Source: JBDZVM01 sp040255675 (GTDB lineage Bacteria > Actinomycetota > Actinomycetes > Acidothermales > Acidothermaceae). From it: a DNA stretch of 64,000 bases. A program made the position numbers and the translations under genes. Location: positions 62,001 to 126,000 of the forward strand of contig JBDZVM010000005.1 of assembly GCA_040255675.1 (NCBI GenBank), written 5' to 3'. The notes under the pieces are model-generated. The model saw only the letters and a list, made by a program, of their open reading frames with translations. It ran no database searches and was not told the DNA's origin. This document shows, piece after piece, positions 1 through 9,071 of the stretch (the first letter of the stretch is position 1; each line of letters opens with the position of its first letter).

Positions 1-2312
1 AACATCCGCTGCTCGACCCGGTCGGAGCGTGCCGGCAGTGCCTTGTCGAGGTCACGGGCCAGCGCAAGCCGATGGCCTCGTGCACCACAACGGTCACCGA
101 AGGCATGGTGGTCAAGACCCAGCTCACCTCGCCGGTCGCCGAGAAAGCGCAGAACGGCATCATCGAACTGCTGCTGATCAACCACCCGCTCGACTGCCCG
201 GTCTGCGACAAGGGCGGCGAATGCCCGCTGCAAAACCAGACCATGACCAACGGGTATTCGGAGTCGCGCTTCCACGACGTCAAGCGCACATATCCGAAGC
301 CGCTCGCGATTTCGGCCCAGGTGCTGCTCGACCGCGAGCGTTGTGTCTTGTGCACCCGCTGCACGCGGTTTTCGCAGCAGATCGCCGGTGACCCGTTCAT
401 CGAAATGCTCGAACGCTCGGCACTCGAACAAGTCGCGGTATTCGAAGACCAGCCGTTCAACTCATATTTCTCGGGTAACACGATTCAGATTTGCCCGGTC
501 GGGGCGCTGACCGGTTCGCAATACCGGTTCAGGTCGCGGCCGTTCGACCTCGTCTCTTCGCCGAGCATTTGCGAGCACTGCGCGGCCGGGTGCCAGCAGC
601 GTAACGACCACCGGCGCGGCAAGATGCTTCGCCGGCTAGCCGGCGTCGACCCGCAGGTCAACGAAGACTGGAACTGCGACAAGGGCCGCTGGGCGTTCAA
701 CTACGCCTTCGCGGGCGACCGCCTCGAGACCCCGCTGGTTCGCGAAAACGGCGAGCTGGTGCCGTCGTCCTGGCCGGAAGCGTTGCGCGTTGCCGCTGAA
801 GGCTTGGCGAACGCGCACGGCAACGCTGGCGTGCTCGTCGGCGGCCGGGTCAGCACCGAAGACGCCTACGCATACGCGAAATTCGCGCGCGTCGCGCTCG
901 GCACTAACGACGTCGACTTCCGGGCTCGCGTGCACTCCGACGAAGAAGCCGCGTTCTTGGCAACGCGAATAGCGGGCCGGTTCCTCGACGTTACGTACGC
1001 CGACCTTGAGAAGGCGCCGGCGGTGCTGCTCGTCGGGTTCGAGCCCGAGGAAGAATCGCCGATCGTGTTCTTGCGGCTTCGCAAAGCCGCGATGAAAAAG
1101 GGCACCAAGGTGTTCTCGATCGCGCCCATGGCCAGCCGCGGCCTGCAAAAGATGCGTGGCCGGTTGATTGCCGCGGTGCCGGGCGGCGAAACGGCGTTGC
1201 TGGCCGCGTTGAAGAACGGCACGGCCGCTGCCGCGCCCGACGGCGTCGGCGCCGACGCCTACCGCCTCGCTTTTTCCGACGCCATCGAGGCGCTGGCGCA
1301 ACCCGGCGCGGTCGTTCTCGTGGGCGAGCGGCTGGCCGGCGTCCCGGGTGCTCTCTTCGCGGCGGCCGCGCTGGCCGACTCCACCGGTGCCCGGCTGGGC
1401 TGGATACCGCGCCGCGCGGGCGAACGTGGAGCCCTCGAAGCCGGCGCGTTGCCGAACCTGCTGCCAGGCGGGCGTCCGATCTCCGATTCCGGCGCCGTTG
1501 CCCGTCAGTGGGCGGCGTCCATTCCGAGCACGCCCGGGCGCGATACAAGCGGCATCGTCGCGGCGGCGGCCGCCGGTGAGTTGGGCGCCCTGGTTATCGG
1601 CGGCGTCGATCCAGACGACCTGCTCGATCCTCAGCTTGCCCGCGCGGCACTCGAGAAGGCGCCGTTCGTGGTGAGCCTCGAACTGCGGCGAAGCGCGGCG
1701 ACCGACTACGCGGACGTCGTTTTCCCGGTCGCCGCGGCGATCGAAAAGGCCGGCACCTACCTCGACTGGGAGGGCCGGTCGCGGCCGTTCGATGCGTCCT
1801 TGAAAGACACCGGCCGGCTGTCCGACTATCTCGTGCTGAACGCGCTCGCCGACGCGCTCGACGTCCATCTCGGGTTGCCAGACCTGCGCACGGCGCGGGC
1901 AGAGATCGCCGCGCTGGGCCAGTCGCCGTCGTCCGACACACCGGCCGCGCCGGCGCCGTCAGCGACGCCGACTCCCGGCGACGGCGAGGCGATCTTGGCG
2001 AGCTGGCACGAGTTGCTCGACTCCGGCAGCCTGCAAGACGAGACGCCGTTCCTGGCCGCCACCGCGAAGCCCGTTCGCGCGCACGTCTCGCCGGCCACCG
2101 CGCGGCGTATCGGTGTGAGCGACGGCGAATCGCTGACCGTCAGCACCAATCGTGGCGCGATAAGTCTCCCGGTCTTTGTGGTAACCATGGTCGACGACGT
2201 CGTCTGGGTGCCGACCAGGTCACCCGGCAGTGAGGTCCATCGAACGCTTGGTGTCGGCGCGGGTGCCGTCGTCCGGGTGCGCAAGGCGGCGGTTTCGGGA
2301 GGTGCCGAGTGA
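1..2312 (+). CDS. nuoG: NADH-quinone oxidoreductase subunit G, 5' truncated
   Basis: This is the iron-sulfur subunit of the complex I peripheral arm, which passes electrons from NADH toward quinone. The reading frame is open from the window edge (first codon at base 3), and the first visible residues contain GACRQCLVEV, part of the N-terminal 2Fe-2S ferredoxin domain, so the true start lies upstream. Further Cys ligands follow in DCPVCDKGGEC (about base 195), CVLCTRCTRF and QICPVGA, then the CEHCAAGC cluster motif and a molybdopterin-oxidoreductase-like domain filling the remainder. The stop overlaps the GTG start of nuoH. The family assignment is secure; only the N-terminus is missing. Confidence 0.97.
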   Translation, partial: HPLLDPVGACRQCLVEVTGQRKPMASCTTTVTEGMVVKTQLTSPVAEKAQNGIIELLLINHPLDCPVCDKGGECPLQNQTMTNGYSESRFHDVKRTYPKPLAISAQVLLDRERCVLCTRCTRFSQQIAGDPFIEMLERSALEQVAVFEDQPFNSYFSGNTIQICPVGALTGSQYRFRSRPFDLVSSPSICEHCAAGCQQRNDHRRGKMLRRLAGVDPQVNEDWNCDKGRWAFNYAFAGDRLETPLVRENGELVPSSWPEALRVAAEGLANAHGNAGVLVGGRVSTEDAYAYAKFARVALGTNDVDFRARVHSDEEAAFLATRIAGRFLDVTYADLEKAPAVLLVGFEPEEESPIVFLRLRKAAMKKGTKVFSIAPMASRGLQKMRGRLIAAVPGGETALLAALKNGTAAAAPDGVGADAYRLAFSDAIEALAQPGAVVLVGERLAGVPGALFAAAALADSTGARLGWIPRRAGERGALEAGALPNLLPGGRPISDSGAVARQWAASIPSTPGRDTSGIVAAAAAGELGALVIGGVDPDDLLDPQLARAALEKAPFVVSLELRRSAATDYADVVFPVAAAIEKAGTYLDWEGRSRPFDASLKDTGRLSDYLVLNALADALDVHLGLPDLRTARAEIAALGQSPSSDTPAAPAPSATPTPGDGEAILASWHELLDSGSLQDETPFLAATAKPVRAHVSPATARRIGVSDGESLTVSTNRGAISLPVFVVTMVDDVVWVPTRSPGSEVHRTLGVGAGAVVRVRKAAVSGGAE

Positions 2313-3733
2313 AGGGGCAGCTGTTGGGTGCGGCCGCGCCACATCTGCACGCTGCCGCGCTCACGCCGCCGACCAGCCGCGACGTGTGGTGGCTCATCAT
2401 CATCAAGATGGTCGCGATCTTCGCCTTCTTGATGCTCACCACACTGATGATGATCTGGATCGAGCGGCGCGTCGTGGCACGCATGCAACAACGCCTCGGC
2501 CCCAACCGGGTCGGCCCGATGGGTTTGCTGCAAAGCCTTGCCGACGGCATCAAACTTGCGCTGAAAGAAGACTTGATTCCGACGGCCGCGGAAAAGTTCG
2601 TTTTCATCATCGCGCCGATCCTGTCGGTCGTTCCGGCGTTTTTGGCGTTCGCGGTGATTCCGCTCGGGCCCACCGTTTCGATCGCCGGCCATCACACCAA
2701 CCTGCAGCTCACCGACCTGTCGGTCGCGGTGCTGTTCATCCTCGCCATGAGCTCGATGGGCATTTACGGCATCGTGCTCGGCGGCTGGTCGAGCGGTTCG
2801 ACGTATCCCTTGCTGGGCGGCATTCGCTCCGCCGCGCAAATGGTGAGCTACGAAGTCGCGATGGGCCTGTCGTTCGTCGGCGTGTTCCTGTACTCGGGCA
2901 CGTTGTCGACGTCTGGCATTGTCAATTCGCAGGCCGGCAAATGGACGATTCTCGTCGCGCTGCCGTCGTTCCTCATCTACGCGATCGCGATGGTCGGCGA
3001 GACCAACCGGGCGCCCTTCGACCTGCCCGAAGCCGAAGGCGAACTCGTCGGCGGATTCCACACCGAGTACACATCGCTGAAATTCGCGATGTTCATGATG
3101 GCCGAGTACATCAACATGATGACCGTGTCGGCCTTGATGACCACGATGTTCCTCGGCGGCTGGCGCGCACCGTGGCCGGTTTCGCTCTGGGACGGCGCCA
3201 ACGTCGGCTGGTGGCCGTTGCTGTGGTTCCTCATCAAGTTCGGCATCATCATGTTCATCTTCATCTGGCTGCGCGGAACGTTGCCACGGCTGCGCTACGA
3301 CCAGTTCATGAAGTTCGGCTGGAAAGTGCTGATCCCCGTCAACCTGGCGTGGATCCTCATCGAGGCCTCGATGCGGGCGCTCGACCGCGCGACCCTCATC
3401 ATCTGGGGTGTCAGCATCGGTTTCGTCGTCATCATCGCGCTCTTCGTCGCCGATGCGGTCGCGCGACGCAAGGAACGTGAAGAGGCTCGCGTCGCCGAGG
3501 CGGCGGGGTATGCGCCGTTCGATGCTTTCGCGGGCGGGTTCCCCGTGCCGCCGATGCCAGGTCAACGATTACTGCCACGGGCCGCGGTACCGGTGGGCGC
3601 GGGGGTTCCGTCGTCCAGCACGGTGAGCGGATCGTTGCCGGCTCGTGCTGACGCCGACGACGGGCCGAACGCTACCGCGCACGACCACGACAGCCATGAC
3701 GCCCCGAACGCGAATGAGGGCAACGGTGACTAG
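2309..3733 (+). CDS. nuoH: NADH-quinone oxidoreductase subunit H
   Basis: Membrane subunit of complex I at the junction of the peripheral and membrane arms, contributing to the quinone site. GTG start at 2309 overlaps the nuoG stop (GTGA). The protein has 474 residues with about eight to nine hydrophobic helices and the family motifs RRVVARMQQRLGPNRVGP and GETNRAPFDLPEAEGELVGGF. It is longer than the roughly 325 residues of the E. coli protein because of a C-terminal cytoplasmic tail rich in Ala, Pro, Asp and His (residues about 390-474, ending in a DHDSHD-like stretch). Such tails occur in other actinobacterial NuoH proteins. The tail overlaps the start of nuoI by a few codons. Confidence 0.97.
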   Translation: MKGQLLGAAAPHLHAAALTPPTSRDVWWLIIIKMVAIFAFLMLTTLMMIWIERRVVARMQQRLGPNRVGPMGLLQSLADGIKLALKEDLIPTAAEKFVFIIAPILSVVPAFLAFAVIPLGPTVSIAGHHTNLQLTDLSVAVLFILAMSSMGIYGIVLGGWSSGSTYPLLGGIRSAAQMVSYEVAMGLSFVGVFLYSGTLSTSGIVNSQAGKWTILVALPSFLIYAIAMVGETNRAPFDLPEAEGELVGGFHTEYTSLKFAMFMMAEYINMMTVSALMTTMFLGGWRAPWPVSLWDGANVGWWPLLWFLIKFGIIMFIFIWLRGTLPRLRYDQFMKFGWKVLIPVNLAWILIEASMRALDRATLIIWGVSIGFVVIIALFVADAVARRKEREEARVAEAAGYAPFDAFAGGFPVPPMPGQRLLPRAAVPVGAGVPSSSTVSGSLPARADADDGPNATAHDHDSHDAPNANEGNGD

Positions 3734-4397
3734 TTTCCTTCCCGGCTCGCTCAAGGGTTTCGGCGTCACGTGGGCCACCATGTTCCGGCCCGTGAACACC
3801 GAGCTATATCCCGAGCAGAAGAAGCCCACGATGCCGCGCTTCCACGGGCGGCACGTGCTCAACCGGCATCCAGACGGCCTCGAGAAGTGCATCGGCTGCG
3901 AACTGTGCGCGTGGGCCTGCCCCGCCGACGCCATCTACGTCGAAGGTGCTGACAACACCGACGAAGAACGCTATTCGCCCGGTGAACGGTACGGCCGCGT
4001 TTACCAGATCAATTACCTGCGCTGCATCTTGTGCGGGCTTTGCATCGAGGCATGCCCGACCCGTGCGCTCACGATGAGCAACGAATACGAGCTTGCCGCC
4101 GACAACCGCGCGGATCTCATCTACACGAAAGAAATGCTGCTCGCGCCGCTCGCGCCGGGAATGGAGTTGCCGCCGCACCCGATGCGGCTAGGCGACACCA
4201 AGGACTACTACCGCGGTACTCCAGCGGCGCACGTCATCAGCGGCGACGTCGAGGTAGCGGCCACCGACGACGTCATGCGTCAGCAACAGGAGCACTCTGG
4301 CGTGCAAGACAGAGCCGAAGGCGTGCACGACAGAGCCGAAGGCACACAAGACAGAGCCGAAGGCGTTAAGGGCACAGCCGAAGGGGTGAGCCAATAG
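3726..4397 (+). CDS. nuoI: NADH-quinone oxidoreductase subunit I
   Basis: Carries the two 4Fe-4S clusters (N6a/N6b) linking the peripheral arm to the quinone site. Both ferredoxin motifs are visible: CIGCELCAWACP and CILCGLCIEACP. I chose GTG 3726, preceded by GAGGG at 3716-3720, giving about 223 residues; the longer reading from 3645 would lie inside the nuoH tail and lacks a ribosome site. After the conserved core (to about residue 170) the protein has a variable tail ending in four heptapeptide copies of the form (V/T)xDRAEG, described separately. The stop TAG shares its G with the GTG start of nuoJ. Confidence 0.94.
   Translation: MTSFLPGSLKGFGVTWATMFRPVNTELYPEQKKPTMPRFHGRHVLNRHPDGLEKCIGCELCAWACPADAIYVEGADNTDEERYSPGERYGRVYQINYLRCILCGLCIEACPTRALTMSNEYELAADNRADLIYTKEMLLAPLAPGMELPPHPMRLGDTKDYYRGTPAAHVISGDVEVAATDDVMRQQQEHSGVQDRAEGVHDRAEGTQDRAEGVKGTAEGVSQ
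4302..4385 (+). repeat. 4 x 21-bp in-frame tandem repeat at the nuoI 3' end
   Basis: Four consecutive 21-bp units at 4302-4322, 4323-4343, 4344-4364 and 4365-4385 encode VQDRAEG, VHDRAEG, TQDRAEG and VKGTAEG, the last twelve bases before the stop continuing as V-S-Q. The core AGAGCCGAAGG is identical in the first three units and the fourth has diverged. The unit length is a multiple of three, so copy-number change would only lengthen or shorten the NuoI tail. Confidence 0.9.
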
Positions 4398-5239
4398 TGC
4401 ACGCGGCAATCCTCGCGGCCGGTATGAACGGCAGCGGCCCGGAAACGGCAGTGTTTTGGATCCTCGCGCCGCTCGCCGTCCTTTTCGCGTTGGGCATGGT
4501 GTTCGCGCGCAACGCGGTGCACAGCGCGCTGATGCTTGGCGGCATCATGCTGATTCTCGCGGTGTTTTACGCCGCGCAGTCGGCGCCTTTCCTCGCCTTC
4601 GTGCAGGTGATCGTCTACACGGGCGCGGTCATGATGCTCTTCTTGTTCGTGTTGATGCTCGTCGGCGTCGACACGAGAGAAAGCCTCGTCGAGACCCTGC
4701 GGGGGCAACGCTTCGCGACGGCGGTTGCGGGCCTCGGCTTCCTGCTGCTGTTGTTCACCGGCATCGCGCACGCCGCGATTCACACGAGCGTCGGCCTGCG
4801 GGAAGCGAACTTCCCGGCGGCTGACGCCGACAAGGGATTGGTCGACCAAGGCGGCAACGTCTACCAAATCGCCAAGTTGTTGTTCACCCGCTACGTGTTC
4901 GCGTTCGAAGCCACGAGCGCCTTGCTCATCACGGCCGCGCTCGGCGCCATGGTGCTGGCGTATCGGCAGCGGCACGCGCCCAAGCGCACCCAACTCGAAC
5001 TCATGACCGAGCGGTTCAAGAGCGGCACTCATCCGACGCCGCTGCCCGGTCCGGGCGTTTATGCCAGGCATAACGCGGTCGATACACCCGCGCTGCTGCC
5101 CGACGGTTCGCCCTCGGAGCTTTCCGTTCCGCTGCCGGTCGCGCTGGTGCGCGAGTCGCGGGGCCGCAAGCCAGAGCCGTCAGAGCTGGCGTCGTCGTCG
5201 ACGACCCAGCACCCGGCGTCAGGAAAGGGTCAACAATGA
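4397..5239 (+). CDS. nuoJ: NADH-quinone oxidoreductase subunit J
   Basis: Membrane-arm subunit of complex I. It has 280 residues starting at GTG 4397, which overlaps the nuoI stop by one base; ATG 4424 is a possible alternative start nine codons on. The conserved region FVQVIVYTGAVMMLFLFVLMLVG identifies the family, and five hydrophobic helices are visible. The C-terminal roughly 90 residues form a hydrophilic tail (RQRHAPKRTQLEL onward), longer than in the roughly 184-residue E. coli protein, as in other actinobacteria. ATGA overlap with nuoK suggests translational coupling. Confidence 0.96.
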   Translation: MHAAILAAGMNGSGPETAVFWILAPLAVLFALGMVFARNAVHSALMLGGIMLILAVFYAAQSAPFLAFVQVIVYTGAVMMLFLFVLMLVGVDTRESLVETLRGQRFATAVAGLGFLLLLFTGIAHAAIHTSVGLREANFPAADADKGLVDQGGNVYQIAKLLFTRYVFAFEATSALLITAALGAMVLAYRQRHAPKRTQLELMTERFKSGTHPTPLPGPGVYARHNAVDTPALLPDGSPSELSVPLPVALVRESRGRKPEPSELASSSTTQHPASGKGQQ

Positions 5240-5535
5240 GCCCGACCTTTTACCTGTATCTCTCCGCGATACTTTTCACCATTGGCACGCTCGGCGTGTT
5301 GCTGCGGCGCAACGCGATCGTCGTGTTCATGTGCATCGAGTTGATGCTCAACGCCACCAACCTTGCGCTCGTTACTTTCTCGCGTATCAACGGCACCCTC
5401 GACGGCCAAATCATGGCGTTCTTCGTCATGGTGGTGGCCGCGGCCGAAGTCGTCGTCGGGCTCGCCATCATCGTCTCCGTGTTCCGCACCCGCCGTTCGT
5501 CGTCGGTCGACGACGCCAACTTGCTCAAGTACTGA
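5236..5535 (+). CDS. nuoK: NADH-quinone oxidoreductase subunit K
   Basis: Small antiporter-related membrane subunit (99 residues, the normal length) with three hydrophobic helices. The family region FMCIELMLNATNLALVTFS contains the conserved membrane Glu of helix 2, and a second membrane Glu is present in VVAAAEVVVGLAI. The start overlaps the nuoJ stop (ATGA). The 55-bp gap to nuoL is the largest inside the operon and shows no clear promoter. Confidence 0.97.
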   Translation: MSPTFYLYLSAILFTIGTLGVLLRRNAIVVFMCIELMLNATNLALVTFSRINGTLDGQIMAFFVMVVAAAEVVVGLAIIVSVFRTRRSSSVDDANLLKY

Positions 5536-5590
5536 TGACTCACGAAAGGCAGTCAGCAGTGACCCGCGTGCCCAGTGAAGGTGGCCGACC

Positions 5591-7525
5591 GTGACTTCGT
5601 ACGCCACGCTCGCCGCCGAGTCGCTGACCACCCATCAGGCGAGCGGCGTCTTCAGCGCCACCTGGTTGCTCGTGGTGATCCCGCTCGCCAGCGCCGCCGT
5701 GCTGCTCTTGGGCGGACGCCGCACCAACAAGTGGGGTCATCTGCTCGGGGTTGCCGCGCCGGTAGCGGCGTTCGTGCTCGGGCTTGTGCTGTTCGCCGAA
5801 CTGCTCGGCAAACCGGCGTCCGAACGTAGTCTCGACAACCATCTGTTCAGCTGGACGGTCGTCGGCAACTTCCACGCCAACGCGAATTTCCAGATCGACG
5901 CGCTGTCGATTTGTTTCGTGCTGCTCATCACCGGCGTCGGTTCGCTGATTCACATTTATTCGGTCGGCTACATGGCGCACGACCCTGGGCGGCGCCGGTT
6001 CTTCGCGTACATGAACTTGTTCGTGGCCGCGATGCTGCTGCTCGTCTTGGCCGACAACTACGTCGCGTTGTACGTCGGCTGGGAAGGTGTGGGTCTCGCG
6101 TCGTACTTGCTCATCGGCTTCTGGTACCACAAGCCGACCGCTCGAACTGCAGCGACGAAAGCCTTCGTCGTCAACCGGGTCGGCGACTTTGGGCTTTCGC
6201 TCGCCATCATGCTGATGTTCGCGACGTTCGGCACGTTCAGTTTTTCGGAAGTCTTTCCCGCCGCGGGCCAAGCCGACCATTCCGCGATGACGGCGATCGG
6301 GCTGTTGCTCTTGCTCGGCGCGTGCGCCAAGTCGGCGCAGGTGCCTTTGCAGTCGTGGCTCGGCGACGCGATGGAAGGTCCGACGCCCGTGTCGGCTCTC
6401 ATCCACGCCGCCACCATGGTCACCGCCGGTGTCTACCTGGTCGCGCGTTCGGCGCCGATTTTCAACGTGACGCCGACAGCGCAACTGGCCGTCACCGTGG
6501 TCGGCGCGGTCACGCTGCTTTTCGGCGCCATCATCGGTTGCGCCAAAGACGACATCAAGAAGGCCCTTGCTGCTTCGACGATGAGCCAGATCGGCTACAT
6601 GATGCTGGCTGTCGGTCTCGGCCCGGCCGGTTATGCCTTCGGTATCGCGCATCTGCTCACGCACGGTTTCTTCAAGGCGGGCCTGTTTCTTGGCGCCGGC
6701 TCGGTCATGCACGGCATGAACGACGAAGTCGACATGCGCAAGTACGGCGGCCTCGCGAAATACATGCCGTGGACGTTCGCCACGTTCGGCCTCGGCTATC
6801 TCGCCATCATCGGCTTCCCGGGCCTTTCCGGCTGGTTCACCAAAGACGCCATCATCGAGGCCGCTTTCCACAAGGGTGGCACGTCGGGCGCGATCCTCGG
6901 CACCGCGGCGGTCGTCGGCGCGGCCATCACCGCCTACTACATGACGCGCGTCATGCTGATGACGTTCTTCGGTGAGAAGCGGTGGGAGGCAGATGCCCAC
7001 CCGCACGAATCGCCTGAGGTCATGAAGTGGCCCATGGTGGTGCTGGCCATCGGCTCGGTGGGTTTGGGCTACGTGCTGATTCTCGGCGGCCGTCTCGCCG
7101 ACTTCCTCGGCCCCGTCGTCGGCGAACCCGAAGAGACCGCGTTCAAGCCGATCGGCCTCGTCGGCGTCCTGACCTTCGTGCTTGTGCTGGCCGGTATCGG
7201 CATCGCTTACCGGCAATACGGACGACGCCCGGTGCCGCGCGCGGTACCTGTGGCAAACCCGTTCGTTGTCGCGGCGCGGCGCGATTTGCTTGGCGACGCG
7301 TTCAACGAGTCGGTGTTCATGCGGCCCGGCCAATACCTCACCCGCCTGCTGGTGTTCTTCGACAACCGCGGTCTCGACGGCCTCGTCAACGGGTTTGCCG
7401 CCTTCGTCGGCGGAACGTCCGGCCGCGTGCGCCATATGCAGACCGGGTTCGTCCGCTCGTACGCCCTGTCGATGTTGGGTGGTGTCGTGGTTTTGGTTGC
7501 CGCGCTGCTGTTGGTGAGGGGCTGA
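5591..7525 (+). CDS. nuoL: NADH-quinone oxidoreductase subunit L
   Basis: Distal antiporter-like proton-pumping subunit of complex I, 644 residues, many transmembrane helices. Family motifs include YVGWEGVGLASYLLIGFWY, the Lys-containing KSAQVPLQSWLGDAMEGPTP stretch, LIHAATMVTAGVYLVAR and ASTMSQIGYMMLAVG, followed by a long amphipathic C-terminal region and a final TM helix ending in VAALLLVRG. The start is GTG 5591 with a GAAGGTGG-like site just upstream. Located between nuoK and nuoM as usual. Confidence 0.97.
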   Translation: MTSYATLAAESLTTHQASGVFSATWLLVVIPLASAAVLLLGGRRTNKWGHLLGVAAPVAAFVLGLVLFAELLGKPASERSLDNHLFSWTVVGNFHANANFQIDALSICFVLLITGVGSLIHIYSVGYMAHDPGRRRFFAYMNLFVAAMLLLVLADNYVALYVGWEGVGLASYLLIGFWYHKPTARTAATKAFVVNRVGDFGLSLAIMLMFATFGTFSFSEVFPAAGQADHSAMTAIGLLLLLGACAKSAQVPLQSWLGDAMEGPTPVSALIHAATMVTAGVYLVARSAPIFNVTPTAQLAVTVVGAVTLLFGAIIGCAKDDIKKALAASTMSQIGYMMLAVGLGPAGYAFGIAHLLTHGFFKAGLFLGAGSVMHGMNDEVDMRKYGGLAKYMPWTFATFGLGYLAIIGFPGLSGWFTKDAIIEAAFHKGGTSGAILGTAAVVGAAITAYYMTRVMLMTFFGEKRWEADAHPHESPEVMKWPMVVLAIGSVGLGYVLILGGRLADFLGPVVGEPEETAFKPIGLVGVLTFVLVLAGIGIAYRQYGRRPVPRAVPVANPFVVAARRDLLGDAFNESVFMRPGQYLTRLLVFFDNRGLDGLVNGFAAFVGGTSGRVRHMQTGFVRSYALSMLGGVVVLVAALLLVRG

Positions 7526-7532
7526 GACCGCG

Positions 7533-9071
7533 ATGAGCTTTCCCTGGCTGACTGTCATTGGGGCGATCCCGTTGGTAGGCGCGACGGCCATCACCGCGTT
7601 GCCGAGCGCTCGCCCGAAACTGGCCAAGCAGGTCGCGTTCGGCACCACCTTGGTCACCTTGGCGCTGACCATCGCGATGGCCGTTCAGTACGCGCCGAAC
7701 GGCGACCGCTTCCAGTTCACCGAAAAAGTGAGTTGGATTCCGGCGTTCGGCATCCACTACGCGCTCGGCGTCGACGGCATCGCGTTGGTGCTGCTGTTGA
7801 TGACCGTCGTGCTGTGGCCCGTCGTGGTGCTCGCCTCCTGGCACGAATGCGAGAACACCAAACGCAGCGTGAAGGCGTTTCTCGCGCTGATGGTGTCGAT
7901 GGAGACACTGCTGATCGGCGTCTTCGTTTCCACCGACCTGTTTCTGTTTTACGCGTTCTTCGAGGCGATGCTGATCCCGATGTACTTCATCGTCGGGGCG
8001 GCGGGCACGTCTCGTTCGTCGTACGCGTCGATGAAGTTCCTGCTCTACAGCTTGCTCGGCGGGCTGTTGATGCTGGCCGCCGTCATCGGGCTTTACGTCG
8101 TCGGCACGAAAAGCCCCGACTCGTTCCTCATCACCACGCTCGAGCATCTGAATCTTCCGGTCAACGACCAGCGGTGGATGTTCCTCGGCTTCTTCCTGGC
8201 GTTCGCCATCAAAGCGCCGTTGTGGCCGTTCCACACGTGGCTTCCTGACGCCGCCGCCGAATCGCCGGTCGGCGGCACGGTGCTGCTCGTCGGCGTCCTC
8301 GACAAAGTAGGCACCTTCGGCTTCTTGCGCTTCTGCCTCGGGATTTTCCCTGACGCGTCGCACTGGTTCACGCCCGCCGCGATCGTGTTGGCGGTGATCG
8401 CTGTCCTCTACGGCGCGCTGCAGGCGATCGGGCAGCGCAACATGCTGCGGCTCATCGCCTACGTCTCGGTGTCGCACTTCGGTTTGATGACCCTCGGCAT
8501 TTTCGCGTTCACCAGTCAGGGCCAGTCTGGCTCGACGCTTTACATGGTGAACCACGCGTTTTCGACCGGAGCGCTACTGCTCGTCATCGGCTTCATGATT
8601 CATCGCCGTCAGTCGGCAGACATCAACGCCTTCGGCGGCATGCAAAAGACCGCGCCGATACTCGCCGGCACGTTCCTGGTCGCCTGTATGTCGGGCCTCG
8701 CGCTGCCCGGCCTTAACACGTTCGTCAGCGAATTCCTCGTGCTCGTGGGCACCTTCACGCGGTACAAGGTCGCGGCCGGATTTGCCGCACTCGGCATCGT
8801 CTTGGCAGCCGTGTACATGCTGTGGCTCTATCAACGTACGATGACCGGGCCGGTGTCGCCTGAAGTCGAGGGCACACACGATTTATCGCTTCGCGAGAAA
8901 TGGGTGATCGCGCCCATGATCGCCGTCATCATCTTCCTCGGCTTCTATCCGCGGCCGATCCTCGACGTCATCAACCCCGCGGTCGGACATTCGCTGCAGC
9001 AAACGCACAACACTGACCCGGCGCCGGCCGTACCGGCGTCCGCCTTTGCCGACAACGGAGGCAACTCGTGA
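7533..9071 (+). CDS. nuoM: NADH-quinone oxidoreductase subunit M
   Basis: Second antiporter-like subunit of the membrane arm, 512 residues. Recognised by the family stretch FFEAMLIPMYFIVG, by AFAIKAPLWPFHTWLPDAAAE with the conserved membrane Lys, and by RLIAYVSVSHFGLMTLG. It begins seven bases after the nuoL stop at ATG 7533 and its stop overlaps the GTG of nuoN. A short low-complexity, Ala/Pro-containing tail (residues about 490-512) follows the last helix. Confidence 0.97.
   Translation: MSFPWLTVIGAIPLVGATAITALPSARPKLAKQVAFGTTLVTLALTIAMAVQYAPNGDRFQFTEKVSWIPAFGIHYALGVDGIALVLLLMTVVLWPVVVLASWHECENTKRSVKAFLALMVSMETLLIGVFVSTDLFLFYAFFEAMLIPMYFIVGAAGTSRSSYASMKFLLYSLLGGLLMLAAVIGLYVVGTKSPDSFLITTLEHLNLPVNDQRWMFLGFFLAFAIKAPLWPFHTWLPDAAAESPVGGTVLLVGVLDKVGTFGFLRFCLGIFPDASHWFTPAAIVLAVIAVLYGALQAIGQRNMLRLIAYVSVSHFGLMTLGIFAFTSQGQSGSTLYMVNHAFSTGALLLVIGFMIHRRQSADINAFGGMQKTAPILAGTFLVACMSGLALPGLNTFVSEFLVLVGTFTRYKVAAGFAALGIVLAAVYMLWLYQRTMTGPVSPEVEGTHDLSLREKWVIAPMIAVIIFLGFYPRPILDVINPAVGHSLQQTHNTDPAPAVPASAFADNGGNS

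Noticed and set aside
5540..7672. Very long open frame on the minus strand opposite nuoL
   Set aside because: It is a mirror of the highly conserved nuoL gene in high-GC DNA. Its translation is Arg/His/Asp-rich with no recognisable domain. The same applies to the long antisense frames at 636-1868, 1826-3565, 14396-16090 and 41084-42217.
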